A DNA stretch of 64,000 nucleotides from Mycobacterium marinum (GTDB taxonomy: Bacteria; Actinomycetota; Actinomycetes; Mycobacteriales; Mycobacteriaceae). Where the stretch lies: positions 5,332,001 through 5,396,000 of the forward strand of contig NZ_CP024190.1 in the NCBI RefSeq assembly GCF_003391395.1, written 5' to 3'. Position 1 is the stretch's first letter; each line of letters opens with the position of its first letter. Below are positions 34,215 through 43,284 of this stretch, piece by piece. A program made the translations under genes and the position numbers. The notes beneath the pieces were generated by a model that ran no database searches, was not told where the DNA came from, and saw only the letters and a program-made list of their open reading frames with translations.

Positions 34215-34912
34215 CAGGGTGGCGTTTCGCGTAGCACGTAACCCACCCCGCGCACGGTGTGGATCAGCCGCGGCTCGCCCTCGGCCTCGGTTTTACGCCG
34301 CAGGTAGCCCACGTAGACCTCGAGCGCGTTGCCGGACGTGGGAAAGTCGAAGCCCCACACCTCTTCGAGGATGCGGCTGCGGGTCAGCACCCGTCGCGGG
34401 TTGGCGATCAGCATCTCCAGCAGGGCGAACTCGGTTCGGGTGAGGCTGATGCGCCGCGCCCCGCGGGTCACCTCCCGGGTCACCGGATCCAGGCTCAGGT
34501 CGGAGAACGTCATGGCTACCGAATCGGCGGCTTCGTCGTCTTCGGGCTTGGTGCGGCGCAGCAACGCGCGCATCCGCGCCAACAGCTCTTCCAGCGCGAA
34601 CGGCTTCGGCAGGTAGTCATCCGCGCCGGCATCGAGCCCCGCGACCCGTTCGGAGACGGAATCACGGGCGGTCAGCACGAGAATGGGCAGATCATCACCG
34701 GTGCTGCGAAGTTGACGGCATACCTCCAAGCCATCCAGTCGCGGCATCATGACGTCCAGCACCAACGCGTCAGGCCGATCACTGGCAATCATCTCGAGAG
34801 CTTCCACACCATCGTGTGCCAGCTCAACCGTGTAGCCATTGAAGGAAAGCGACCTGCGCAGCGACTCGCGCACCGCGCGATCGTCGTCGACGACAAGTAT
34901 CCGCACGGACAT
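34214..34912 (-). CDS. mprA: response regulator MprA
   Basis: 232 residues. OmpR family: receiver domain (1-120) with the acidic pocket DDD, phospho-aspartate in LVLDVMMP, conserved threonine in LTARDS and lysine in LPKPF. The winged-helix DNA-binding domain (about 135-230) has TRTEFALLEMLIANPRRVLTR and VRGVGYVL. It activates envelope stress genes. A pair of 9-base direct repeats lies just upstream and fits autoregulation. First gene of mprA-mprB-pepD-moaB2. Confidence 0.96.
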   Translation of the reverse strand: MSVRILVVDDDRAVRESLRRSLSFNGYTVELAHDGVEALEMIASDRPDALVLDVMMPRLDGLEVCRQLRSTGDDLPILVLTARDSVSERVAGLDAGADDYLPKPFALEELLARMRALLRRTKPEDDEAADSVAMTFSDLSLDPVTREVTRGARRISLTRTEFALLEMLIANPRRVLTRSRILEEVWGFDFPTSGNALEVYVGYLRRKTEAEGEPRLIHTVRGVGYVLRETPP

Positions 34913-34927
34913 TAGTTTCGTCCTAAC

Positions 34928-34947
34928 GCCTGAGAGCGGCCTGAGAG
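34928..34947 (-). promoter_or_regulatory. MprA box (direct repeat)
   Basis: The sequence GCCTGAGAG occurs twice, at 34928-34936 and 34939-34947, a perfect 9-base direct repeat spaced 11 bases apart, one helix turn. On the minus strand it reads CTCTCAGGC twice. MprA is known to bind loosely conserved 8-base direct repeats upstream of its own operon. The boxes lie 16-35 bases before the mprA start, so binding would sit within or next to the promoter. Confidence 0.7.
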
Positions 34948-35178
34948 GCGCGCCGAAATGACGACAGCGTCACAATTTGATCGGGATCAATAACCAACGG
35001 TTTGCCAGCGCCGCCGGGCAACCGGCATCGATGCACCGCACGGCCGTCATGCCGCGCCGTATCACAACCGCCACATTGGCCCCATTGGGAAGGGGCCGGG
35101 TTGCGCCCTCTCAGCAGCGACGGCAGCCGCCGCTAAGAGGACAGAGACACCCAGGCGCGATGGCCCAGGGCAATCGGG

Positions 35179-35352
35179 CTATCGACGGTCGAGATCGATG
35201 AGACCGAGCCGGGCCGCCTTGAGCAGCCGGCGAGGCACCTTGTGCTTCTGACCGGCAACGGTGACGCCGACGAGTTCGGCCTTGGTGGCCTTCCACTGCG
35301 AGCGCCGGCTTCGAGTATTCGCGCGCGACATCCTGCGCTTTGGTGTGGCCAT
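35179..35352 (-). CDS. rpmF: 50S ribosomal protein L32
   Basis: 57 residues. The start is the ATG at 35352 (MATPKRRMSRANTRSRRSQW), not the longer open frame. The basic N-terminus and KVPRRLLKAARLGLIDLDRR tail are the L32 signature. The zinc-ribbon cysteines of other L32 proteins are absent, as in the known mycobacterial form of this length (Rv0979A). It stands alone between mprA and the divergent catabolic operon. PE_PGRS genes that flank it in M. tuberculosis are missing here. Confidence 0.93.
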   Translation of the reverse strand: MATPKRRMSRANTRSRRSQWKATKAELVGVTVAGQKHKVPRRLLKAARLGLIDLDRR

Positions 35353-35617
35353 GGTCGGACCTAACTCCTCGGTCGGGGTTTCGGGTTCAACATGTCGCAC
35401 GGCATGGCCAATCGGCACAGCGGCGACGAATGACCTCAACGATAGTCGGTGACCTGCTGGTTGCCAAAACCGGGCACCGCCGGATCCGCCGTGTTCGCGT
35501 ACCGAGTGAGGCGGGTATCACACCGTGGCAGGAGTCCCGCTATGCTGACCTACCGGTTGGTTGGTTCACCCACCGGCAAACCCTGCCCACCGGTAACCCC
35601 GATGAAGGAGGACGCGG
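35353..35617 (+). promoter_or_regulatory. divergent promoter region with palindromic operator
   Basis: 265 bases between rpmF and the AtuA-like gene. At 35548-35561 lies ACCTACCGGTTGGT, a 14-base near-palindrome (12 of 14) of the type ACCnACCGGTnGGT, as bound by TetR-family repressors. A possible -10 hexamer TATGCT is directly in front at 35541-35546, and the operator is 56 bases before the start codon. The AAGGAGG box is at 35605-35611. The regulator is not encoded nearby. Confidence 0.45.
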
Positions 35618-37330
35618 ATGGCGTCTCGTTCTGATGCGTCCGGCGCCGTACGCATCGCGAACTGTTCCGGCTTCTACGGGGACCGTCTCTCGGCGATGCG
35701 CGAAATGCTCACCGGCGGCGAGGTGGACTACCTCACCGGCGACTACCTGGCCGAACTGACCATGCTGATCCTGGGCCGCGACCGGATGAAAAACCCCGAG
35801 CGCGGCTACGCCAAGACCTTCCTGGCCCAGCTCGAAGACTGCCTGGGACTGGCCCACGAGCGCGGAGTGCGCATCGTCGCCAACGCCGGCGGCCTCAATC
35901 CCGCCGGGCTGGCCGATGCGATCAGGGCCCTAACCGAGCGCTTGGGCATCGGCGCCCGCATCGCCCACGTGGAAGGCGACGATCTGGCGCCCCGCGCGGC
36001 CGAACTCGGCCTGGGCACACCGCTGACAGCCAACGCCTACCTGGGCGCGTGGGGCATCGTCGATTGCCTCAACAGCGGGGCCGACGTCGTGGTCACCGGC
36101 CGGGTCACCGACGCCTCGGTGATCGTCGGATCCGCGGCGGCGCACTTCGGCTGGGGCCGCACCGACTACAACCAGCTGGCCGGCGCCGTGGTGGCCGGCC
36201 ATGTCATCGAATGCGGGGTCCAGGCCACCGGCGGCAACTACGCCTTCTTCACCGAGGTCCCCGATCTGACCTACGCCGGCTTCCCGCTGGCCGAGGTCAG
36301 CGCCGACGGCACCTCGGTGATCACCAAACACCCCGGCACCGGTGGGCTGGTCAGCCCCGACACCGTCACCGCACAACTGCTCTACGAGATATCCGGCGCC
36401 CGCTACGCCAATCCGGACGTGACGGCCCGGATGGACACCATCCAACTGTCCAGCGATGGCCCGGATCGGGTGCGCATCAGCGGCGTGATCGGCGAAGCCC
36501 CCCCACCCACCCTGAAGGTGTCGCTGAACAGCATCGGCGGGTTCCGCAACGCCATGACGTTCGTCTTGACGGGTCTGAACATCGAGGCCAAGGCCGAGCT
36601 CGTGCAACGCCAGCTCGAGGCCACCCTGACCGTCAAACCCGCCGAACTGGAATGGACCCTGGCCCGCACCGACCACGTCGACGCCGACACCGAGGAAGCC
36701 GCCAGCGCCCTGCTGCACTGCGTGGTCCGTGACCCCGACCCCGCCAATGTGGGCCGCAAATTCTCCTCGGCCGCGGTGGAATTGGCGTTGGCCAGCTATC
36801 CCGGATTCACCTCGACCGCGCCCCCGGGCGACGGCCAGGTGTATGGGGTGTTCGTGCCCGGCTACGTGGACGCCAAGCTGGTGCCACACATCGCCGTGCA
36901 CGCCGACGGCACGCGCACCGATATCCCCTGCGCCACCGAGACCCTGGAACTGGAATCGGTCGATCCCCCGGCCTTGCCCGATCCGCTGCCCACCGGCCCG
37001 ACCCGACGGGTACCGCTGGGCCTGATTGCCGGCGCCCGCAGCGGAGACAAGGGCGGGTCGGCCAACGTCGGACTATGGGTGCGCACCGACGAGCAGTGGC
37101 GCTGGCTGGCCAACACGCTGACCGTGGAGCTGCTCAAGGAACTGCTGCCCGAGGCGGCCGATCTGCAAGTCACCCGCTACGCGTTGCCCAACCTGCGGGC
37201 GCTGAACTTCGTCATCGAGGGGATTCTCGGTCAGGGCGTGGCCTATCAGGCGCGATTCGACCCGCAAGCCAAAGGGCTGGGCGAATGGCTGCGCAGCCGC
37301 CACCTCGATATCCCGGAGAGCCTCCTATGA
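35618..37330 (+). CDS. AtuA family (DUF1446) protein, acyclic terpene utilization type
   Basis: 570 residues with a strong AAGGAGG box. The N-terminal part has RIANCSGFYGDRLSAMREML, DYLTGDYLAELTM and RIVANAGGLNPAGL; the middle has GRVTDASVIVGSAA and HVIECGVQATGGNYAFF; and the C-terminal domain has IAGARSGDKGGSANVGLWV. These mark the AtuA/DUF1446 family, whose founding member belongs to the Pseudomonas citronellol/geraniol (atu) operon and whose exact reaction is unknown. In M. tuberculosis the counterpart is Rv0976c. First gene of a six-gene operon; its stop overlaps the next start as ATGA. Confidence 0.9.
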   Translation: MASRSDASGAVRIANCSGFYGDRLSAMREMLTGGEVDYLTGDYLAELTMLILGRDRMKNPERGYAKTFLAQLEDCLGLAHERGVRIVANAGGLNPAGLADAIRALTERLGIGARIAHVEGDDLAPRAAELGLGTPLTANAYLGAWGIVDCLNSGADVVVTGRVTDASVIVGSAAAHFGWGRTDYNQLAGAVVAGHVIECGVQATGGNYAFFTEVPDLTYAGFPLAEVSADGTSVITKHPGTGGLVSPDTVTAQLLYEISGARYANPDVTARMDTIQLSSDGPDRVRISGVIGEAPPPTLKVSLNSIGGFRNAMTFVLTGLNIEAKAELVQRQLEATLTVKPAELEWTLARTDHVDADTEEAASALLHCVVRDPDPANVGRKFSSAAVELALASYPGFTSTAPPGDGQVYGVFVPGYVDAKLVPHIAVHADGTRTDIPCATETLELESVDPPALPDPLPTGPTRRVPLGLIAGARSGDKGGSANVGLWVRTDEQWRWLANTLTVELLKELLPEAADLQVTRYALPNLRALNFVIEGILGQGVAYQARFDPQAKGLGEWLRSRHLDIPESLL

Positions 37331-38475
37331 GCATCTGGAACACACCCGAGCGCGAAGAGTTGCGCAAGACGGTGCGCTCATTCGCCGAGCGGGAAGTGCT
37401 ACCGCACATCGACGAATGGGAACGCACCGGCGAGTTGCCCCGTGACCTGCATCGCCGCGCCGGGGCGGCCGGCCTGTTGGGCGCAGGACTGCCCGAATCC
37501 GCCGGCGGGGGCGGCGGCGACGGCGCCGACTCGGTGATCATCTGCGAACAGATGCACCAATCGGGTGCCCCGGGTGGGGTTTTCGCATCGCTGTTCACCT
37601 GCGGTATCGCGGTGCCGCACATGATTGCCTCGGGCGATGAGCGGCTGATCGAGGAGTTCGTTCGGCCCACGCTGGCCGGGGACAAAATCGGCGCGCTGGC
37701 CATCACCGAACCCGGCGGCGGCTCGGATGTGGGGCATCTGCGGACCAGCGCGGTGCGCGACGGTGACCACTTCATCGTCAACGGCGCCAAGACCTACATC
37801 ACCTCCGGAGTACGCGCCGACTTCGTGGTCACCGCGGTCCGCACCGGAGGCCCCGGAGCCGGCGGGGTTTCGCTGTTGGTCGTGGAAAAGGGCACCCCGG
37901 GATTCGTTGTCAGCCGCAAGCTGGACAAGATGGGCTGGCGCTCCTCGGACACCGCCGAGCTGTCCTACACCGATGCGCGGGTTCCCGCGGCCAACCTCGT
38001 CGGCGCCGAGAACAGCGGCTTCGCCCAGATCGCGCAGGCGTTCGTCTCCGAGCGCATCGCGCTTGCCGCACAGGCGTATTCGAGCGCGCAGCGATGCCTG
38101 GACATCACCGTGCAATGGTGCCGCGACCGGGAAACATTCGGCCGCCCACTGATCGCGCGCCAATCGGTGCAGAACACGCTGGCCGAGATGGCCCGCCGCA
38201 TCGACGTTGCCCGGGTCTACTCGCGCAGCGTGGTGGAGCGCCAACTCGCCGGCGAGCACGACCTGATCGCGCAGGTCTGCTTCGCCAAGAACACCGCCGT
38301 CGAGGCCGGCGAATGGGTAGCCAATCAAGCCGTTCAGCTGTTCGGCGGCATGGGCTACATGGCCGAATCCGAAATCGAACGCCAATACCGGGACATGCGA
38401 ATCCTGGGCATTGGCGGTGGCACCACCGAAATCCTGACCGCACTGGCCGCCAAACTCCTGGGGTATCAATCATGA
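37327..38475 (+). CDS. fadE13: acyl-CoA dehydrogenase (FadE13-like)
   Basis: 382 residues. N-terminal helical domain, then FAD-binding motifs LAITEPGGGSDVGHLRT and YITSGVRADFVV. The C-terminal domain carries RETFGRPLIARQSVQ, the QLFGGMGYMAESEIE signature and RDMRILGIGGGTTEIL. The catalytic base of this family usually lies in the YRDxRI...GGTxEI region, which is present. It introduces a C2-C3 double bond in a branched or terpenoid acyl-CoA by context. The ATG overlaps the AtuA stop. Confidence 0.93.
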   Translation: MSIWNTPEREELRKTVRSFAEREVLPHIDEWERTGELPRDLHRRAGAAGLLGAGLPESAGGGGGDGADSVIICEQMHQSGAPGGVFASLFTCGIAVPHMIASGDERLIEEFVRPTLAGDKIGALAITEPGGGSDVGHLRTSAVRDGDHFIVNGAKTYITSGVRADFVVTAVRTGGPGAGGVSLLVVEKGTPGFVVSRKLDKMGWRSSDTAELSYTDARVPAANLVGAENSGFAQIAQAFVSERIALAAQAYSSAQRCLDITVQWCRDRETFGRPLIARQSVQNTLAEMARRIDVARVYSRSVVERQLAGEHDLIAQVCFAKNTAVEAGEWVANQAVQLFGGMGYMAESEIERQYRDMRILGIGGGTTEILTALAAKLLGYQS

Positions 38476-38524
38476 TTGCAACACCAGTTCGCCACCGGTT
38501 CGCCCGCCACCGCAGGCGGTGCGC

Positions 38525-40120
38525 GTGACCGTATTGCGCTCCACACTCGACCCGAACGGGGCCGCCTTCAGCGAGGCGGCTTCGGCCGCGACCACGAAGC
38601 TCGATGAGATCGACGCCGAACTCGCCAACGCGCTGGCGGGCGGCGGGCCCAAGTACGTTGACCGCCACCATGCCCGCGGCAAGCTGACTCCCCGGGAACG
38701 CATCGAGTTGCTCGTCGACCCGGATTCCCCTTTTCTGGAGCTCAGCCCCCTGGCCGCCTGGGGCAGCGCGTTCAAGGTCGGCGCCAGCACCGTTACCGGC
38801 ATCGGGGTGGTGGCGGGGGTCGAGTGCATGATCGTCGCCAACGACCCGACGGTCAAAGGCGGCACCAGCAATCCGTGGACGTTGAAGAAGATCCTGCGGG
38901 CCAACCAGATCGCCTTCGAGAACCGGCTTCCCGTCGTCTCGCTGGTGGAATCCGGCGGGGCGGACCTACCCACCCAGAAGGAGATCTTCATCCCCGGCGG
39001 GCGAATGTTCCGCGATCTGACCCGGCTGTCCGCGGCCGGGATTCCCACGATTGCACTGGTATTCGGAAACTCGACGGCTGGTGGCGCCTACGTGCCCGGG
39101 ATGTCCGATCACGTGGTGATGATCAAGGAGCGGTCCAAGGTGTTCTTGGCCGGTCCCCCGCTGGTGAAGATGGCCACCGGCGAGGAGTCCGACGATGAGT
39201 CGCTCGGTGGCGCCGAAATGCACGCCCGCATATCTGGTTTGGCCGATTACTTTGCCGTCGACGAGCTCGACGCGATCCGCATTGGGCGCCGCATCGTGGC
39301 TCGGCTGAACTGGGTCAAACAGGGCCCAGCCCCCGCGCCGGTGACCGAGCCGCTCTTCGATGCCGAGGAGCTGATCGGCATCGTGCCCTCGGATCTGCGC
39401 GTCCCCTTCGATCCCCGTGAAGTGATCGCCCGCATCGTCGACGGCTCCGAATTCGACGAATTCAAGCCGCTGTACGGGTCGTCGCTGGTCACCGGCTGGG
39501 CCCGGCTGCACGGCTACCCGGTGGGCATCCTGGCCAACGCCCGCGGCGTGCTGTTCAGCGAGGAGTCCCAGAAGGCCACCCAGTTCATTCAGCTGGCCAA
39601 CCGCGCCGACACGCCACTGCTGTTCTTGCACAACACCACCGGCTACATGGTGGGCAAGGACTACGAAGAAGGCGGCATGATCAAGCACGGCTCGATGATG
39701 ATCAACGCCGTGTCCAACTCGAAGGTCCCGCACATCTCCCTGCTACTCGGCGCCTCCTACGGTGCCGGTCACTACGGCATGTGTGGGCGCGCCTATGACC
39801 CGCGCTTCCTGTTCGCCTGGCCCAGTGCCAAATCCGCGGTCATGGGCGGTGCGCAGCTCTCGGGCGTGCTGTCGATCGTGGCGCGAGCGGCCGCGGAGGC
39901 TCGCGGCCAGCAGGTCGACGAGGCCGCCGACGCCGCGATGCGCGCGGCCGTCGAGGGCCAGATCGAAGCGGAGTCGCTGCCGCTGGTGCTGTCCGGAATG
40001 CTTTATGACGATGGGGTGATCGACCCGCGCGACACCCGCACCGTACTGGGAATGTGTTTGTCCGCCATTGCCAATGGCCCGATCAAGGGGACGTCGAACT
40101 TCGGCGTCTTCCGGATGTGA
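38525..40120 (+). CDS. accD2: acyl-CoA carboxylase beta (carboxyltransferase) subunit
   Basis: 531 residues from a GTG at 38525; a GTG two codons earlier (38519) is also possible. Carboxyltransferase domains: N-terminal half with YVDRHHARGKLTPRERIELL, ESGGADLPTQKEIF and GNSTAGGAYVPGMSDHVVMI; C-terminal half with FLHNTTGYMVGKDYEEGGMI and GASYGAGHYGMCGRAYDPRF. The pattern is closer to methylcrotonyl/geranyl-CoA carboxylases than to propionyl-CoA carboxylases, which fits the operon. Works with the adjacent alpha subunit. The stop overlaps the accA2 start by one base. Confidence 0.94.
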   Translation: MTVLRSTLDPNGAAFSEAASAATTKLDEIDAELANALAGGGPKYVDRHHARGKLTPRERIELLVDPDSPFLELSPLAAWGSAFKVGASTVTGIGVVAGVECMIVANDPTVKGGTSNPWTLKKILRANQIAFENRLPVVSLVESGGADLPTQKEIFIPGGRMFRDLTRLSAAGIPTIALVFGNSTAGGAYVPGMSDHVVMIKERSKVFLAGPPLVKMATGEESDDESLGGAEMHARISGLADYFAVDELDAIRIGRRIVARLNWVKQGPAPAPVTEPLFDAEELIGIVPSDLRVPFDPREVIARIVDGSEFDEFKPLYGSSLVTGWARLHGYPVGILANARGVLFSEESQKATQFIQLANRADTPLLFLHNTTGYMVGKDYEEGGMIKHGSMMINAVSNSKVPHISLLLGASYGAGHYGMCGRAYDPRFLFAWPSAKSAVMGGAQLSGVLSIVARAAAEARGQQVDEAADAAMRAAVEGQIEAESLPLVLSGMLYDDGVIDPRDTRTVLGMCLSAIANGPIKGTSNFGVFRM

Positions 40121-42108
40121 TGCCGATGTCTATCACTCGAGTGCTAGTTGCCAACCGCGGCGAGATCGCTCGGCGGGTGTTCGCCACCTGCCGCCGGCTC
40201 GGCCTGGGCACCGTCGCCGTCTATACCGACCCGGATGCGGCCGCGCCGCATGTCGCCGAGTCCGACGCCCGGGTGCGGCTGGCGCAGACCAACGACTATC
40301 TCAACGCCGAGGCCATCATCGCCGCCGCCCGTGCGGCGGGCGCCGACGCGATCCACCCCGGCTACGGATTCCTTTCGGAGAATCCCGAGTTCGCCGCCAC
40401 CGTCACCACAGCGGGCCTGACCTGGATCGGACCGCCGGTGGACGCGGTGCGCGCGATGGGCTCCAAGATCGAGTCCAAGAAGCTGATGGCCGCCGCCGGT
40501 GTGCCGGTGCTCGACGAACTCGACCCCGAGACCGTCACCGCGGCACAGCTGCCGGTGCTCGTCAAGGCTTCAGCCGGCGGCGGTGGTCGCGGCATGCGTG
40601 TGGTCCGCGAATTGTCGGCCCTGCCCGCCGAAGTCGAGGCCGCCCGCCGCGAGGCGCAGTCCGCATTCGGTGACCCGACCGTGTTCTGCGAGCGTTACCT
40701 ACCCACCGGGCACCACATCGAGGTTCAGGTGATGGCGGACACCCACGGCACCGTGTGGGCCGTCGGGGAACGCGAATGCTCCATTCAGCGTCGCCACCAG
40801 AAGATCATCGAAGAGGCACCCTCCCCCTTGGTGCAGCGCATCCCGGGGATGCGGGCCAAGCTGTTCGACGCGGCCCGGCTGGCCGCGGAAGCCATCGGCT
40901 ACACCGGGGCCGGCACCGTGGAGTTCCTCGCCGACGATGCGGGCGAGTTCTACTTCCTGGAGATGAACACCCGACTGCAGGTCGAGCATCCGGTCACCGA
41001 GGAGACCACCGGCCTGGATCTGGTTGAACTGCAGCTCGCGGTGGCCGACGGTGGCCGTCTCGAGGCGGAACCTCCGCCCGCCCATGGTCATTCCATCGAG
41101 GCCCGCCTCTACGCCGAGGATCCCGCGCAGGGCTGGCAGCCGCAGGCGGGCGCGATGCACACCATCGAGGTGCCGTCGGTCCGAGCCGAATTCGCCACGC
41201 TGGGACAGCGCACCGGAATTCGGCTGGATTCCGGGATTGTCGACGGCTCGGTGGTGTCCATCCATTACGACCCCATGCTGGCCAAGGTCATCTCCTACGC
41301 CCCCACGCGCCGGCAGTCCGCACTGGTACTCGCCGATGCGCTGGCCCGCGCCCACCTGCATGGGCTGCGCACCAACCGTGAGCTGTTGGTGAACGTGCTG
41401 CGGCATCCGGCGTTTCTCGACGGCGCTACCGACACAGCGTTCTTCGACACCCACGGGTTGGCCGAACTGGCCGCGCCGCTGGCCGACGCGGACAACATCC
41501 GCTTGTCGGCGACCGCCGCGGCCCTCGCCGACGCCGCCCACAACCGGGCAACCGCGACGGTGTTCGGATCCATTCCCAGCGGCTGGCGCAACGTGGCGTC
41601 GGGTTATCAGGTCAAGACCTACCGCGACGGCGGTGACGTCGAGTACCGCATCGAATACCGATTCACCAGAACGGGACTCCAGATTGCCGGTGACGACTCG
41701 GTGCGGCTGGTATCGGCGACACCCAACGACGTGGTGCTGGCCGGCGAAAACGGGGTGGCCCGACGCTTCACGGTCGCGAGCTACGGCCAGGACGTCTTCG
41801 TCGATTCCCCCAGCGGCCCGGTGCACCTGGTTGCGCTGCCCCGCTTCCCGGAGCCGGGTTCGGCCGTCGAACAAGGATCGCTGGTGGCACCCATGCCGGG
41901 CAACGTCATCCGGTTGGGCGCCGATGTTGGCGATACCGTCACCGCCGGTCAGCCACTGATCTGGTTGGAAGCGATGAAGATGGAGCACACCATCAGCGCC
42001 CCGACCGATGGCGTACTTACCCAGCTCAACGTCCAAACCGGCCAACAAGTCGACGTCGGCGCCGTCCTAGCCAGAGTGGAAGCGCCTGAAGCAGAAGGAG
42101 ATTCGTGA
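40120..42108 (+). CDS. accA2: biotin-dependent acyl-CoA carboxylase alpha subunit
   Basis: 662 residues. Biotin carboxylase domain (1-445) with LVANRGEIARRVF, the ATP-grasp loop KASAGGGGRGMRVV, ECSIQRRHQKIIEEAPS and EMNTRLQVEHPVTE. A linker and a biotinyl carrier domain follow at the C-terminus with the biotinylation motif EAMKMEH near residue 621. It carboxylates biotin for transfer to the acyl-CoA by AccD2. Start ATG at 40120 in a TGATG overlap. Length agrees with AccA2 of M. tuberculosis (667). Confidence 0.94.
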   Translation: MPMSITRVLVANRGEIARRVFATCRRLGLGTVAVYTDPDAAAPHVAESDARVRLAQTNDYLNAEAIIAAARAAGADAIHPGYGFLSENPEFAATVTTAGLTWIGPPVDAVRAMGSKIESKKLMAAAGVPVLDELDPETVTAAQLPVLVKASAGGGGRGMRVVRELSALPAEVEAARREAQSAFGDPTVFCERYLPTGHHIEVQVMADTHGTVWAVGERECSIQRRHQKIIEEAPSPLVQRIPGMRAKLFDAARLAAEAIGYTGAGTVEFLADDAGEFYFLEMNTRLQVEHPVTEETTGLDLVELQLAVADGGRLEAEPPPAHGHSIEARLYAEDPAQGWQPQAGAMHTIEVPSVRAEFATLGQRTGIRLDSGIVDGSVVSIHYDPMLAKVISYAPTRRQSALVLADALARAHLHGLRTNRELLVNVLRHPAFLDGATDTAFFDTHGLAELAAPLADADNIRLSATAAALADAAHNRATATVFGSIPSGWRNVASGYQVKTYRDGGDVEYRIEYRFTRTGLQIAGDDSVRLVSATPNDVVLAGENGVARRFTVASYGQDVFVDSPSGPVHLVALPRFPEPGSAVEQGSLVAPMPGNVIRLGADVGDTVTAGQPLIWLEAMKMEHTISAPTDGVLTQLNVQTGQQVDVGAVLARVEAPEAEGDS

Positions 42109-43274
42109 TGACCGACACCAGCTTCATCGAGAATGAGGACCGCCGGGCGCTACGCAAGGCGGTATCGGAATGGGCGTCCAACTACGGCCACGAGTACTAC
42201 CTGAAGAAGGCGCGTGCTCACGAGCACACCACCGAGCTGTGGTCGGAGGCCGGCAAACTCGGCTTCATCGGGGTGAACCTGCCCGAGGAGTACGGCGGCG
42301 GCGGCGCCGGCATGTACGAGCTGTCGATGGTGATGGAGGAAATGGCCGCGGCCGGCTCCGCCCTGTTGCTGATGGTGGTCTCGCCGGCCATCAACGGCAC
42401 CATCATCAGCAAGTTCGGCACCGACGAGCAGAAGCAGCGCTGGCTTCCCGGCATCGCGGACGGGACCCTGACGATGGCCTTCGCCATCACCGAGCCCGAC
42501 GCCGGATCCAACTCGCACAAGATCACCACGACCGCCCGCCGTGACGGCAGCGACTGGATCATCAAGGGGCAGAAGGTCTACATCTCCGGTATTGACCAAG
42601 CCCAGGCGGTGCTGGTGGTGGGACGCACCGAGGAAGCCAAGACCGGGAAGCTGCGTCCGGCGCTGTTCGTGGTCCCCACCGACACCCCCGGCTTCACCTA
42701 CACGGCGATCGACATGGAACTGGTCAGCCCCGAACGGCAGTTCCAGGTTTTCCTCGATGATGTGCGGCTGCCCGCCGACGCGCTGGTCGGAGCCCAGGAC
42801 GCGGCCATCGCCCAGCTTTTCGCCGGGCTGAATCCCGAGCGCATCATGGGTGCGGCCAGCGCGGTCGGCATGGGACGGTTTGCACTGAACCGGGCCGTCG
42901 ACTACGTCAAGACGCGCCAGGTGTGGTCCACCCCGATCGGCGCCCACCAGGGGTTGGCGCATCCCTTGGCGCAATGCCACATCGAAGTCGAGCTCGCCAA
43001 GCTGATGATGCAAAAGGCCGCGACGCTGTATGACCACGGCGATGACGGCGGAGCGGCCGAGGCCGCCAACATGGCCAAGTACGCGGCGGCGGAGGCGTCG
43101 GCCCGCTCGGTCGATCAGGCCGTGCAGTCGATGGGCGGCAACGGGCTGACCCAGGAGTACGGCGTCGCGGCCATGCTGACCTCGTCGCGCTTGGCCCGGA
43201 TTGCCCCGATCAGCCGCGAAATGGTGCTCAACTTCGTCGCGCAGACGTCGCTGGGCCTGCCCCGAAGCTACTGA
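42108..43274 (+). CDS. fadE12: acyl-CoA dehydrogenase (FadE12-like)
   Basis: 388 residues from the ATG at 42108, with GAAGGAG 8 bases upstream; a GTG one codon earlier is too close to that box. Visible are the N-terminal domain with PEEYGGGGAGMYELSMVMEE, the FAD motif MAFAITEPDAGSNSHKIT, KVYISGIDQAQAVLVV, and the C-terminal QSMGGNGLTQEYGVAAM with SRLARIAPISREM. A second dehydrogenase in the same operon suggests two oxidations of different chain shapes. The ATG overlaps the accA2 stop by one base. Confidence 0.93.
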   Translation: MTDTSFIENEDRRALRKAVSEWASNYGHEYYLKKARAHEHTTELWSEAGKLGFIGVNLPEEYGGGGAGMYELSMVMEEMAAAGSALLLMVVSPAINGTIISKFGTDEQKQRWLPGIADGTLTMAFAITEPDAGSNSHKITTTARRDGSDWIIKGQKVYISGIDQAQAVLVVGRTEEAKTGKLRPALFVVPTDTPGFTYTAIDMELVSPERQFQVFLDDVRLPADALVGAQDAAIAQLFAGLNPERIMGAASAVGMGRFALNRAVDYVKTRQVWSTPIGAHQGLAHPLAQCHIEVELAKLMMQKAATLYDHGDDGGAAEAANMAKYAAAEASARSVDQAVQSMGGNGLTQEYGVAAMLTSSRLARIAPISREMVLNFVAQTSLGLPRSY

Positions 43275-43284
43275 GGCCCCACCG

